A stretch of DNA of 64,000 nucleotides from an uncultured bacterium (GCA_905215065.1 CAJMOF010000003.1:1-64000), one strand, 5' to 3'. Positions 33,067 to 42,158 are shown, counted from the stretch's first letter. The notes: generated from the letters alone by a model not told the origin. Numbers and translations are program-made.

Positions 33067-34278
33067 ATGAAATACGACTTTACTTCGCTTATCGACCGCC
33101 ACGGCATGGACTCCATCGCCGTTGATTCTTGGGGTGAGATCCCCGGCATGGCTCCAAACGCACCCGACGAGGGCTTCGATCGCATTCCCATGTGGGTGGC
33201 GGACATGAACTTCGCCACGGTGCCCACGGTCCAGGAACACATCATTCAGCGTGCCCAGCACCCCATGTTTGGCTACTTTGATCCGCGTGCCGAGTACTCT
33301 GACCGCATCATCGAATGGCAGAGCCGCCGCAATGGCGTCGAGGGTCTGCGCCCTGAACATATCGGTTACGAAAACGGCGTGCTGGGCGGTGTTGTGTCGA
33401 CGCTGCGCGCGTATGTCCAGCCGGGCGATGCGGTGCTGGTCCACAGCCCCACCTACATCGGCTTTACCAAGTCTATCGAAGCCGCGGGCTATCGCATTGT
33501 CCACAGCCCGCTTAAGCTCGACGACCAAGGCGTGTGGCGTATGGACTATGAGGACATGGAGCGCAAGCTCGCTCAAAACCACATCCATGCCGCGGTGTTC
33601 TGCTCGCCGCACAATCCCTGCGGGCGCGTATGGGAGCGCGACGAGATCGAGCGCGCCATGGACATCTATCGCCAGCATGATTGCGTGGTGATCTCGGATG
33701 AGATTTGGTCCGATATCATCCTGCCGGGTCACAAGCATATCCCGACGCAGTCGGTGAGCGAGGATGCCCGCATGCGCACGGTTGCCCTTTATGCGCCCAG
33801 CAAGACGTTTAACCTGGCGGGCCTGGTCGGCAGCTACCACATCGTCTATAACGAGACGCTGCGCGACCGCGTGTGCGCCGTGTCCGACAAGACTCACTAC
33901 AACGAGATGAACGTCCTCTCCATGCATGCGCTTATCGGTGCCTATCAGCCTCAGGGCTATGAGTGGGTGGACGAGCTCAACCAGGTGCTTGCCGGTAATA
34001 TCGAGTGCTTCTGCGATTACGTTGACGAGCATTTTGCGGGCGTGTCCTATTCGCGTCCGCAAGGCACGTACATGGTGTTTCTGGACTGCACCGAATGGTG
34101 CCGCGAGCATGGCCGCGATATTCAGTGGCTGCTCGACGAGGGGGCGCGCGTGGGCGTGGGGTATCAGGACGGCCGCCCGTTCCACGGGCCCTGCCACATT
34201 CGCGTGAATCTGGCGCTGCCGCTTTCGCGCGTAAGGGAGGCGTGCGACCGCCTGGACCGCTACGTTTTTGGGGTATAG
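33067..34278 (+). CDS. patB: PatB/MalY-type aminotransferase (cystathionine beta-lyase-like)
   Basis: A 403-residue class I/II fold PLP enzyme. Seen: N-terminal DSWGEIPG and PMWVADMNFATVPTV, GYENGVLGGVVSTLRAYVQP, AAVFCSPHNPCGRVWERDE, VVISDEIWSDIILPG, and the PLP-lysine motif ALYAPSKTFNLAGLVGSY near residue 240. These are typical of PatB/MalY C-S lyases that release pyruvate, ammonia and a thiol or sulfide from cystathionine or cysteine S-conjugates, though aminotransferase activity also occurs in the family. GGGAG precedes ATG 33067. Confidence 0.9.
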   Translation: MKYDFTSLIDRHGMDSIAVDSWGEIPGMAPNAPDEGFDRIPMWVADMNFATVPTVQEHIIQRAQHPMFGYFDPRAEYSDRIIEWQSRRNGVEGLRPEHIGYENGVLGGVVSTLRAYVQPGDAVLVHSPTYIGFTKSIEAAGYRIVHSPLKLDDQGVWRMDYEDMERKLAQNHIHAAVFCSPHNPCGRVWERDEIERAMDIYRQHDCVVISDEIWSDIILPGHKHIPTQSVSEDARMRTVALYAPSKTFNLAGLVGSYHIVYNETLRDRVCAVSDKTHYNEMNVLSMHALIGAYQPQGYEWVDELNQVLAGNIECFCDYVDEHFAGVSYSRPQGTYMVFLDCTEWCREHGRDIQWLLDEGARVGVGYQDGRPFHGPCHIRVNLALPLSRVREACDRLDRYVFGV

Positions 34279-34299
34279 GGGGCGCTCGATTCGAGTGCT

Positions 34300-34342
34300 G
34301 CCCCATGTGCCCACGCCGTCAAAATGTGTGGGCACATGGGGC
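34300..34342. terminator. Bidirectional hairpin between convergent genes
   Basis: A perfect 15-bp stem, GCCCCATGTGCCCAC (34300-34314) / GTGGGCACATGGGGC (34328-34342), with a 13-base loop. It lies between patB (+) and the PNPOx-family gene (-); no U-tract. Confidence 0.7.
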
Positions 34343-34374
34343 GCAGAGGGTAGCGAGCGCGTTTTCCGCATTCG

Positions 34375-34854
34375 CTACTTTTCATGAATCTGCTTGCCGC
34401 AAAGATGTTCAATCGAAATCTCGTAGAGCTGGACGCCCTTTATGTCTTTGGCGATCTCCTCCTCGACTTCTTCGGCAGAAGGGTAGTACTTAAGCGCGAG
34501 CTGACGGACTTTGTCCTCGATAAACGCGGGCGCTTCATCTACCAGGCGACAACGACCAAAGACAACGGTACTCATAACGTAGGGAGCCCAGTCGCCGTCC
34601 TTGTACCACACGTTGCCGTAAACGGTAAAGCAGACTTTATCATCATGCCTGAGTGAATCGACCTTGTGGCCAGCCTTGGCGCCATGGAAATAAATCTTGT
34701 CGTGCTCGGCGTCAAAGAAGTAGTTGACGGGAATGGCATAGGGGTAGCCATCATCGCCGTTGACGGCAAAGACGCCGCGCTTGCAGGTAGCGAGCAGTTC
34801 GCGCGCTTTCTCGTCGGTGATGGCGCGTTTCTTTCGACGTAAGGGCCTAAACAT
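34375..34854 (-). CDS. Pyridoxamine 5'-phosphate oxidase-family flavin-binding protein (NimA-like)
   Basis: A 159-residue split-barrel protein. Seen: basic N-terminus MFRPLRRKKRA, LLATCKRGVFAVNGDDGYPY then AIPVNYFFD (flavin-phosphate strand pair), KIYFHGAKAGHKVDSLRHDD, VCFTVYGN and VVFGRCRLVDE. This is the layout of the nitroimidazole-reductase-like branch of the PNPOx superfamily, which binds FMN or haem. The true substrate is unknown, and pyridoxamine phosphate oxidation is unlikely. AAGGAAG precedes ATG 34854. Confidence 0.87.
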   Translation of the reverse strand: MFRPLRRKKRAITDEKARELLATCKRGVFAVNGDDGYPYAIPVNYFFDAEHDKIYFHGAKAGHKVDSLRHDDKVCFTVYGNVWYKDGDWAPYVMSTVVFGRCRLVDEAPAFIEDKVRQLALKYYPSAEEVEEEIAKDIKGVQLYEISIEHLCGKQIHEK

Positions 34855-34895
34855 CGTTGGCTTCCTTTCTACTGCGCATGGTGGTTGAGCACAAA

Positions 34896-37700
34896 CTATA
34901 GCGAAACAGCCCCGTTTTTCTTGATACAGGCGAGTATGTTTTTGAGCTTGCTAAAGTCGAGCGGTTTGGGCAGATGGGCGTTCATGCCGGCGTCGTGTGC
35001 CGCCTTGGCGTCTTCGGCAAAAGCGTTGGCGGTGAGCGCGATGATGGGGATGTCGGCCGCATCGGCCTTTTCGCTCAGGCGGATCGCCCGGGTTGCCTCG
35101 TAGCCGTCCATGCCCGGCATCATGATGTCCATCAGGATTGCATCGAAGCTGCCGGCGGGACGACCAACATATAGATCGACCGTTTCGTTGCCGTCGGCGG
35201 CGCGAGTCACGACGATGCCTTCGCTTTCGAGCAGAGCTTGGGCAATCTCGGCATTGAGTTCGTTATCTTCTGCCAAAAGGACGTTCATGCCGGCGAGCGA
35301 GCAGCTGCTTACCTGCGTGTCTGCACATTCTTTTATCTGAGGGTTCTTGTCGATATCGAGCGGAATCCGGACGTCAAACGTACTCCCCACGCCAACCTCA
35401 CTCGAAATCTCAATCGTGCCGCCCATCATATCGATGAGCGATTTGACGATAGACATGCCAATGCCGGTTCCTTGGAACTTGCTGCGCGCATCGTCGCCTT
35501 CCTGGGCAAACGGCTCGTAAATGTGCGTCAAAAACTCGGGCGTCATACCAATGCCGGTATCCGAGACGCTAAAGCAAAACACGGCGTGCTCGTCGTCGAC
35601 CGGTTTGATGGTCGATGAGAACGTGACGGTGCCTCCGTGCTTGTTGTACTTGATGCTGTTGTCGAGCAGGTTGACAAGGATCTGCCGAATATGGGTGGGG
35701 CTGCCGATCATATATTGGTCGACAGCGTAGGGCTCGCTGGTGTCGAGCATGGTTATGCCGCGGTCCGATGCGCGGAGCTTGCACAGTACGAGCGCATTGT
35801 CGCACAGCTCTTTAAGGTTGAATGATTCGTGCTCGAGCGTCACTTTGCGCTCCTCGATCCTGCCCATCTCGAGGATGTCGTTAATCAGTGACAGCAGGTG
35901 ATTGGCGGCAACGCGCGCCTTGGCGCGGCTTTCGCGGGCGACCTGCATGTCGCCTTCTCTCAATTCCTCAATTTCGATAAGGCCCAGGATGCCGTTGAGC
36001 GGCGTGCGGATGTCGTGGCTCATGCGCGTGAGGAAAGCGGTTTTGGCGGCATTGGCGGCATCGGCTTTCTGCCGTTCCTCCTGTGCGCGGTAAAGCGACC
36101 AGACAAGGATGACGATGCCGGTGAGCAAAATGCAGATGACGACTGCCGCAATGACGATGCGGTTGCGGTAGAGAAGTCGGAACGCATCCGATTCTTGCGC
36201 CGAGTACGATGTGGGGAAATAGCTGTTTGCAGAGAGCGATTCACCTGCATTGACGATGCCCTTATTTATGATTCCCAGCAGCTCGGGCTTGCCGCGCGAA
36301 ATTAAACACGATAGTTGTGCCGTGTTGGTGAGTTCCTGTGTTTCGAAATCCTCGATGTCGTAGATGTCGCGGAGAGTTTCCAGGCGCGTGCTGGGGACAA
36401 TGATGCAACGTGCCTTCCCCTCATCGAGGGCTTTGAGCACCTCGCCGTCATTCGAATACTCGGTTACCGTTGCGTTCGGAAAGAGACTTTCGAGCTCAAA
36501 ACGGTTAACGATTGTGCTCTTTGTACAAGCGATGTTCTTAAGGTCGCTGTTCAGGTTTTTGCCACTGTGAATGGCGGTCAGCGAAACCGTTCCCATCGAG
36601 TTTGACTGGATGACCCCTGTCTGCTCGGCGAGCCAGTAGTCGCGAAACAACGGCAGGGCGACATCGATGGTCCCGTTGGAAAGGGCTTTGATCATTTGTT
36701 TGTTGCTCGAGAGTGCGATTGTTTTGACCGTAATGCCAAACTTGTCGTGCAACGTCGTTGCAAGCGAGGCGAGCGACCCTTCCATCTCGCCGTCGTCATT
36801 TTGCGTACAGTAGGGAAGTTGGTTTTTAAGATAGCCGATCGTGATGGTATTGCCGTTTTCTTTGAGCCAGGTGGTCTCGGGGCCGGTGAGCGATGACGAG
36901 CCACTGTTTTGGGTCGAGTAACTCGATTTGACTTCCTCGTTATAGCGCGGGTTATCGCGGGCGATGGTCGTCATGGCGGCGTTGATGTCGTTCATCAGAT
37001 CAGGGCGGCTTTTGGGAACGGCAAAATAGTAGTCGCTCGAGCCTACGTAGAACATGGGTGACGCATCGGGCGACGAAATGGTGTCGTTCATGATGACGGC
37101 GTCGACCTCGCCGTCTGCAAGCGCCTCAAAGAGGGCACTGCCGGTGTCGATTTCTTTATAGGTGCAGGTAACGCCTTCGTCGGCGAGCCACTGCTGGCCG
37201 ACGATAGTTTGCATAACGCCAGAGTTGCAGCCGATGGTGAGGCCTTGGAGCGCCTGGGGGTCACCCTTGGCCAGGTCGTCGCGGTCGGGCCTGGCGTAGA
37301 TGTAGTAGCGCTCGGTGCCCTCGGGGTTCGAGGAAAAGAGCAGCTTCTGCTCGCGTTCTGCCGAATACGAGATGTTGGGCATGAGGTCGATTTCGCCTGC
37401 CTCGAGCATGTCCATAAGCTCGGAGAAGGTGCCGCTAACGTATTCGTATTGCCAGCCCTTTGTGTAATACGAGAGGGTCTGGAGGTACTCGTAGCCCCAT
37501 CCCGAGAGGCGCTCGCCCGGCGTGCCTTCCTGGAAGCCTTTGTTGTTGACGAGCCAGCCAACGCGGACCGTCTTGACCTGCTGGTCGGAGTCGGCGGCAA
37601 AGGCTGGGGTGGGCATGACGGCGCTCAGTAGTGTGAGCGCAGCAAGCGCGACGGCTAGGGTGCGATATAGAGCTAAGCGAAGGACGGCGGAAGGTTTCAC
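34896..37700 (-). CDS. Hybrid sensor kinase with two periplasmic-binding-protein domains and receiver
   Basis: A ~934-residue BvgS/EvgS-like sensor. Seen: signal/first helix (ALYRTLAVALAALTLLSAVM), two tandem bacterial extracellular solute-binding (SBP_bac_3) domains at about residues 45-280 and 290-510 (VRVGWLVNNKGFQEG; ITIGYLKNQLPYCTQ), a second helix (IVIAAVVICILLTGIVILVW), HisKA with MSHDIRTPLNGILG, HATPase with QILVNLLDNSIKYN, VSDTGIGMTPEF and FQGTGIGMSIVKSL, and a C-terminal receiver (LLAEDNELNAEI, ILMDIMMPGMDGYE with phospho-Asp, ALTANAFAED). There is no Hpt or DNA-binding output. GTG at 37700 with AGGAT upstream is preferred; an in-frame ATG at 37733 would add 11 residues. Confidence 0.9.
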   Translation of the reverse strand: MKPSAVLRLALYRTLAVALAALTLLSAVMPTPAFAADSDQQVKTVRVGWLVNNKGFQEGTPGERLSGWGYEYLQTLSYYTKGWQYEYVSGTFSELMDMLEAGEIDLMPNISYSAEREQKLLFSSNPEGTERYYIYARPDRDDLAKGDPQALQGLTIGCNSGVMQTIVGQQWLADEGVTCTYKEIDTGSALFEALADGEVDAVIMNDTISSPDASPMFYVGSSDYYFAVPKSRPDLMNDINAAMTTIARDNPRYNEEVKSSYSTQNSGSSSLTGPETTWLKENGNTITIGYLKNQLPYCTQNDDGEMEGSLASLATTLHDKFGITVKTIALSSNKQMIKALSNGTIDVALPLFRDYWLAEQTGVIQSNSMGTVSLTAIHSGKNLNSDLKNIACTKSTIVNRFELESLFPNATVTEYSNDGEVLKALDEGKARCIIVPSTRLETLRDIYDIEDFETQELTNTAQLSCLISRGKPELLGIINKGIVNAGESLSANSYFPTSYSAQESDAFRLLYRNRIVIAAVVICILLTGIVILVWSLYRAQEERQKADAANAAKTAFLTRMSHDIRTPLNGILGLIEIEELREGDMQVARESRAKARVAANHLLSLINDILEMGRIEERKVTLEHESFNLKELCDNALVLCKLRASDRGITMLDTSEPYAVDQYMIGSPTHIRQILVNLLDNSIKYNKHGGTVTFSSTIKPVDDEHAVFCFSVSDTGIGMTPEFLTHIYEPFAQEGDDARSKFQGTGIGMSIVKSLIDMMGGTIEISSEVGVGSTFDVRIPLDIDKNPQIKECADTQVSSCSLAGMNVLLAEDNELNAEIAQALLESEGIVVTRAADGNETVDLYVGRPAGSFDAILMDIMMPGMDGYEATRAIRLSEKADAADIPIIALTANAFAEDAKAAHDAGMNAHLPKPLDFSKLKNILACIKKNGAVSL

Positions 37701-37761
37701 AGGCAATCCTATCGAGTCGAGATAATACCGCATAAGGATACCAGCTCAGCTTGCCTAACAT

Positions 37762-37941
37762 CCGGCACTTAGGGACGTTCCCAATCTGTCCGGCAGTTGT
37801 AGTAGTCATTGGGGACGTTCTTAAACGACTAGTCGCCGGGGACACTCTTTGCCGGAGTTGGCACTTAGGGACGTTCCTTATGTGCCGGCAGTTGGGGACA
37901 GTCCCTTTCTGCCAGCACAAAAGGAGCGTCCTCGAGTGCCG
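37762..37941. repeat. Cluster of about six REP-like hairpins
   Basis: Successive self-complementary units share a GGGAC core: CCGGCACTTAGGGACGTTCC (37762); TAGTCATTGGGGACGTTCTT ending ACGACTA (37802-37830); GCCGGGGACACTCTTTGCCGG-type (37835-37855); GGCACTTAGGGACGTTCCTT ending GTGCCGG (37860-37888); GGCAGTTGGGGACAGTCCCT ending CTGCC (37887-37913); and an inverted one ending GTCCTCGAGTGCCG (to 37941). Arms differ between units but pair within each. The 294-base gap between the sensor kinase and the channel gene contains nothing else apparent but a GGGACAAT -10-like box near 37946. Confidence 0.8.
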
Positions 37942-37995
37942 AGTGTGGGACAATACCGAACGAACATGATTGGACGCTTGGGAAAAGGGGTCGCG

Positions 37996-38421
37996 ATGAA
38001 CAAGTTGAGGACGCTTGCCGACGTGTTGCGCCAGGCTGGCTTTGCGCGCATCACCGGCCTGTTCCTTATCTTCTACCTGCTGTGCTCGACGGCCGTCTGG
38101 CTGTCCGACCCTGCGACCCTTACGTTTGGCGATGGCCTCTGGTTTAGCTTTGAGACCGTATCGACGATCGGCTTTGGCGATATCCCGGCCGAAACGCCGG
38201 TTGCCCGCGCTATCACCGTCGTTTTGAGCGTCATCAGCATCTTCTACATCGCCATGCTCACGGGCGTGGCGGTGAACTACTGCAATACGCTCATCAAGAT
38301 GCGCCAAAAGGACACCATGGCGCGCTTTATGGACGATCTTGAGCATCTGGAAGAGCTCGATCGCGATGAGCTCGCCGACCTGTCGCGCCGCGTGCGCGAA
38401 TATCGCCGACGCCAACGCTAG
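37996..38421 (+). CDS. Two-helix potassium channel-family protein
   Basis: A 141-residue protein with two membrane helices (ITGLFLIFYLLCSTAVWL and AITVVLSVISIFYIAMLTGV) flanking a pore helix and selectivity filter ETVSTIGFGDIPAE (canonical TVGYGD). The cytoplasmic tail is short, helical and charged (MDDLEHLEELDRDELADLSR), with no RCK/TrkA-N domain. This is a minimal KcsA-like channel subunit, expected to be tetrameric. ATG 37996 is preferred because AAAAGGGG lies upstream; ATG 37966 is in frame but lacks one. It is followed 35 bases later by the LOG gene. Confidence 0.82.
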   Translation: MNKLRTLADVLRQAGFARITGLFLIFYLLCSTAVWLSDPATLTFGDGLWFSFETVSTIGFGDIPAETPVARAITVVLSVISIFYIAMLTGVAVNYCNTLIKMRQKDTMARFMDDLEHLEELDRDELADLSRRVREYRRRQR

Positions 38422-38456
38422 GGCGGGCGCCGCGCGTCACAACAAGGGGGCTGAAT

Positions 38457-38990
38457 ATGAATATCACGGTATACCTGGGCGCCAGCGTCGGTAACGACCC
38501 GGCGTTTCTGCCTGCGGTGCAGCAGCTCGGCACATGGATTGGCTCCAACGGCCACGCGCTGGTATACGGCGGGTCCAAGTCGGGGCTGATGGGCGCGCTC
38601 GCCGATAGCGTGCTCGATGCCGGCGGACACGTGACCGGTGTGGAGCCGAGCTTTTTTATCGAGGCCGAGTTTCAGCACGATGGTATCGACGACCTGATCG
38701 TGACGAGTGATATGGCCGAGCGTAAGGCCAAGATGATCGAGCTCGGCGATGCGTTCATCGCCTTTCCGGGCGGTACGGGCACGCTCGAGGAGATTGCCGA
38801 GGTCATGTCGGCCGTGTCGCTGGGCCATCTGAGCGCGCCGTGCATCCTGTACAACTTGGACGGTTACTACAACGACCTTAGGTCGCTGCTCGGGCACATG
38901 ATCGACAAGGGCCTATCGAGCCCGCAGCGCCAGGCCGGCATCTACTTTGCCGACGACCTGCACCAAATCGCATCGATTATCGGCAGCTAA
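38457..38990 (+). CDS. LOG family protein (nucleoside-monophosphate phosphoribohydrolase-like)
   Basis: A 177-residue Rossmann-fold protein of the TIGR00730/LOG family. Seen: ITVYLGASVGNDPAFLPAVQ, VYGGSKSGLMGALADSVL, VTSDMAERKAKMIELGDAFI and the family signature AFPGGTGTLEEIAEVM near residue 100 (PGGxGTxxE). Related enzymes split cytokinin or purine nucleoside 5'-monophosphates into base and ribose phosphate; bacterial substrates are mostly undefined. Start ATG 38457 follows GGGGG. It is probably in one operon with the channel gene upstream; the link in function is unclear. Confidence 0.9.
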   Translation: MNITVYLGASVGNDPAFLPAVQQLGTWIGSNGHALVYGGSKSGLMGALADSVLDAGGHVTGVEPSFFIEAEFQHDGIDDLIVTSDMAERKAKMIELGDAFIAFPGGTGTLEEIAEVMSAVSLGHLSAPCILYNLDGYYNDLRSLLGHMIDKGLSSPQRQAGIYFADDLHQIASIIGS

Positions 38991-39116
38991 GCCTTGGGCC
39001 CGTCGCGTGTGCGGCACCCAACGGCGCTGTTCGCGACGTAGATGGTTGGCCCGTCCGCGCTGTGCCCGTCCTACAATAAAACGTATCTTTGCCGATTCTG
39101 ACCACGGGAGGTCCCG

Positions 39117-40421
39117 ATGGATAACCTTGCAAAACCCAAAAACCGTGCGCTGTTCTTAGTGAGCGTGGCCGTGACCGGTGCGTTTGCAGGCGCTGCGGTC
39201 TGGCTGTTCTTCTTTGCGATGGAGCACGGTATCGACTATCTATGGACCGAGATCCCGCACATGCTGGGCGTCGCTTCGCCCGAGCTCGCGAGCGGCCCGT
39301 TCGGGTTTTTGCCGTATCCGTTTTTCGTCTGCCTGCTGGGCGGCCTGCTGATCGGTCTGTACGAAAAGATGACGGGCACCAAGACCGACGACCTTAACCA
39401 GGTGATGGCCAAGGTTAAACAGGACGGTTGCTACCCGTACGACAACCTGGGCAAGCTTTCGCTTGCGGCATTGCTGCCGCTGCTGTTTGGCGGAAGCATT
39501 GGACCGGAGGCCGGCCTGACCGGCGTTATCGCGGGCCTGTGCAGCTGGGTCGGCGACCGCATGCGTCGCTTTGGCGTCGAGTTTAGGCAGCTCACGCTGC
39601 TGGGCACCCAGGCCGCCCTGACGGCGCTCTTCACCGCGCCCGTCTTTGGCTTTGTGGCGCCGCTCGCCGGTAGCGCTGACGGCCAGGGCGCCGACGACGA
39701 TGGAGACTCCGAATCCGACGAGATCACCATCAAACTGCCCAAGGCGCAAAAGACCGTGGTCTACGGCATCGCGATTGCCGGCGGCCTGGGCACCTATCTA
39801 CTGCTCGGCCAACTCATGGGCGGCGGTATGGGTATGCCGAGGTTCGAGGCTGCCCGGGTGGGCAACCTTGAGCTTGCCTGGCTTATTCCCCTGGCACTCA
39901 TCGGTACGGCCTGCGGCCGGCTGTACTTTGTCTCGGAGCACGCGAGCGAGGCGTTGGCCCACGCCATAGGGGAGCGCCCTGTCGTCAAGGCCATGCTGGC
40001 CGGTCTGGCGCTCGCCATCTGTGGCACGGTCCTGCCCTACACCATGTTTGCCGGCGAGACCCAAGCCGACGTGCTCATGGAGACCTATCTGACCATTCCC
40101 GCCGGCGTGCTTATCGCGACCGGTCTTGTTAAGGCCATGCTGACGCCCGCCCTCATCAACCTTGGTTGGCGTGGCGGCCACTTCTTCCCGGTTATCTTCT
40201 CGGGTGTGAGCCTGGGCTATGGCCTTGCCATCCTCACCGGCGCCGATCCGGTCTTTTGCGTCGCCGTCTGCACGGCCTCGACGATGGGCGCCGTTATGCG
40301 TCAGCCGGTCATGGTTGTGGGCTTGCTGCTCATGTGCTTCCCACTCAAGGGCATCGTCTGCATGATCATCGCCGCCGTCATCGCGGTGGGCATTCCGCTG
40401 CCCAAGCCGCTGCGCAAGTAG
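39117..40421 (+). CDS. ClC-family chloride channel/transporter-like protein
   Basis: A 434-residue polytopic protein of the ClC fold. Seen: many membrane helices, LLFGGSIGPEAGLTGVIAGL near residue 125 (the position of the GREGP motif), a charged Asp/Glu-rich cytoplasmic loop near residues 190-205, and GWRGGHFFPVIFSGVSLGYG near residue 350 (the GxFxP motif). The gating glutamate of GREGP appears replaced by Ile (GSIGP), which in known ClCs uncouples or alters proton exchange; thus a passive channel or a different anion is possible. No CBS domains. GGGAGG precedes the ATG. Confidence 0.85.
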   Translation: MDNLAKPKNRALFLVSVAVTGAFAGAAVWLFFFAMEHGIDYLWTEIPHMLGVASPELASGPFGFLPYPFFVCLLGGLLIGLYEKMTGTKTDDLNQVMAKVKQDGCYPYDNLGKLSLAALLPLLFGGSIGPEAGLTGVIAGLCSWVGDRMRRFGVEFRQLTLLGTQAALTALFTAPVFGFVAPLAGSADGQGADDDGDSESDEITIKLPKAQKTVVYGIAIAGGLGTYLLLGQLMGGGMGMPRFEAARVGNLELAWLIPLALIGTACGRLYFVSEHASEALAHAIGERPVVKAMLAGLALAICGTVLPYTMFAGETQADVLMETYLTIPAGVLIATGLVKAMLTPALINLGWRGGHFFPVIFSGVSLGYGLAILTGADPVFCVAVCTASTMGAVMRQPVMVVGLLLMCFPLKGIVCMIIAAVIAVGIPLPKPLRK

Positions 40422-40515
40422 CACGGTAGCGCGCGGGCAATACAAACATCTCAAGCCCGGTGTGGGCGCTGTGTCACGGATTTGCGGGTGGACTGAATCT
40501 CGCCTGGCACCGACG

Positions 40516-41391
40516 CTACTTCCAAATCGCGAGCGGGGCGGTGCCCAGCACGATGAGGAAAAGGCCGATGGCGCTTCGATGCGACAGCTTTTCGTTGAAG
40601 GCCAGTCGTGCGAACAGCACCGATACGACAATCGATAGTTTGTCGATTTGCACGACGACGCTCACCTGGCCTGCAGCGATGGCGTAGTAGTACAGCAGCC
40701 ACGACGCGCCGGTCGCAATGCCCGATGCCGCAAGAAATGCGAGTTCGCGCGGGTCAATGCGCGCGACCTGCTCCAGCTTTCCCTTGACAGCCACGATTGC
40801 CCATGCCATAACAAGTACCACACAGGTGCGGATTGCCGTGGCCAGGTTTGACTCGACACCTTCGATGCCGATCTTGGCGAGGACGGAGGTGAGTGCCGCG
40901 AACACGGCGGCGCCGAGGGCGTAAGCGAGCCAGGCTCGGTCTTGCTTTTGCCCTGCGCCGACGGACTGCTTTTTCTCGATCATCAAAAACGTGCCGAGCG
41001 TGATAACTGCGGTTCCCACGAGCTTGACCGCCAGGTTGCCTGTCTCACCAAAAAGCACTATGGCGATCAGCACGGCGAGCACGGTGCTCATCTTGTCGAC
41101 GGGTACAACCTTGTTGACGTCTCCGATGCTGAGCGCCTTAAAGTAACAGATCCACGAGGCGCCGGTGGCGAGTCCCGAGAGGGTGAGGAATAGCCAGGCT
41201 TTGGCGGGAATGGTGCCGATTGCTCCGATGGATCCAGAAATGCCCGCCATTGCCCAGGCAAATACGAGCACCACGCAAGTACGGATGGCGGTTGCAACGT
41301 CGGAGTCGGTGTGTCTGATGCCGCATTTGGCCAAAATGGATGTGATGCCGGCAAAGAAAGCTGATGCAAATGCTGCTGTAACCCACGACAC
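40516..41391 (-). CDS. EamA/DMT-family transporter
   Basis: A 291-residue drug/metabolite-type transporter with ten predicted helices made of two very similar halves. TSILAKCGIRHTDSDVATAI pairs with TSVLAKIGIEGVESNLATAI, and LSGLATGASWICYFKALSIG pairs with ASGIATGASWLLYYYAIAAG. EamA proteins usually arose by duplication, but the halves here are unusually alike. The substrate is unknown. ATG at 41391 is weakly supported by a ribosome site. The gene is convergent with the ClC gene and separate from the ABC operon upstream. Confidence 0.87.
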   Translation of the reverse strand: MSWVTAAFASAFFAGITSILAKCGIRHTDSDVATAIRTCVVLVFAWAMAGISGSIGAIGTIPAKAWLFLTLSGLATGASWICYFKALSIGDVNKVVPVDKMSTVLAVLIAIVLFGETGNLAVKLVGTAVITLGTFLMIEKKQSVGAGQKQDRAWLAYALGAAVFAALTSVLAKIGIEGVESNLATAIRTCVVLVMAWAIVAVKGKLEQVARIDPRELAFLAASGIATGASWLLYYYAIAAGQVSVVVQIDKLSIVVSVLFARLAFNEKLSHRSAIGLFLIVLGTAPLAIWK

Positions 41392-41459
41392 GGGTTGAGC
41401 GCCTCCTCATAAAAGACCGCGCCAGATCTGCGGCGCATGCCCGATGATACCGCGCTTGC

Positions 41460-42158
41460 CTACAGGTCGCGTGCTCGATAGACCTTGGTACTGATGGCGC
41501 AACTCAGTGCAAAGAGCACGAGGGCCAGTACGGCAATTCCTGCGCACAGGCAGCCGAGGACGGCGGGATCGGGGTTTGCCCCAGTAATCGACATGAGCCA
41601 GTTGCTGATGGGGTTGGAGGAGCTCAGCGTGGCCATGGCAAGGCATCCGAGCAGGGCAAACAGGCCGACGGAAAAGCGCAGCGCCTCCATGTGTCCAAAT
41701 CGGAAGAACAGCGGCTGTGCCAAAAACACCATCATGAGGGAGATGAGCATCGATGCGGCGGAGGCTATCGTGGTCTCAAAGACGATCTGTCCCGTCGAGG
41801 GCATGCCCATGTGATCGAAGAACGGAAAGGTGATGATGCTCAAAAGCGCGGCGGCGCAGGTCATAACGGCCGAGAAGGCAATGATGCTCAGGTAGCGTGC
41901 ACAGATGATGTCTTTGCGCGAGATGGGCAGCGTCGCCCGATAACGCTCCCATCCGTTTTGATTGTCGAAGCCGGCCAGCGAACTCATGACCATGATGGGC
42001 GACATGGCACTGACCGCGCAGGCGCCGGCGCTCATACCGGAATCGCCATCCGATGCGTTGGCGAGGGTCAGTACGACGAAGATGAACAGGCCGACGCCCG
42101 CGATGCTCGGGGCGAGCGTGCGAACGATGGCGAGCTCGGACATAAAGGCGCGTTTCAT
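41460..42158 (-). CDS. ABC-2-type permease
   Basis: A 232-residue membrane protein with six hydrophobic segments, including IAGVGLFIFVVLTLANAS and VLGCLCAGIAVLALVLFALS, and the cytoplasmic loop FDNQNGWERYRATLPISRKD that is characteristic of small ABC-2 permeases (N-x-W-x-R-Y...LP-x-S-R). It begins inside the stop codon of the ATPase gene (ATGA overlap), so the two proteins are made together. This is the third gene of a GntR-ATPase-permease operon, a layout common in cell-envelope stress and antibiotic-response transporters. Confidence 0.88.
   Translation of the reverse strand: MKRAFMSELAIVRTLAPSIAGVGLFIFVVLTLANASDGDSGMSAGACAVSAMSPIMVMSSLAGFDNQNGWERYRATLPISRKDIICARYLSIIAFSAVMTCAAALLSIITFPFFDHMGMPSTGQIVFETTIASAASMLISLMMVFLAQPLFFRFGHMEALRFSVGLFALLGCLAMATLSSSNPISNWLMSITGANPDPAVLGCLCAGIAVLALVLFALSCAISTKVYRARDL

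Noticed and set aside
32935..34371. A 478-codon antisense frame over patB.
   Set aside because: Same reason: mirror of patB codon bias, extending over intergenic hairpins, no motif.
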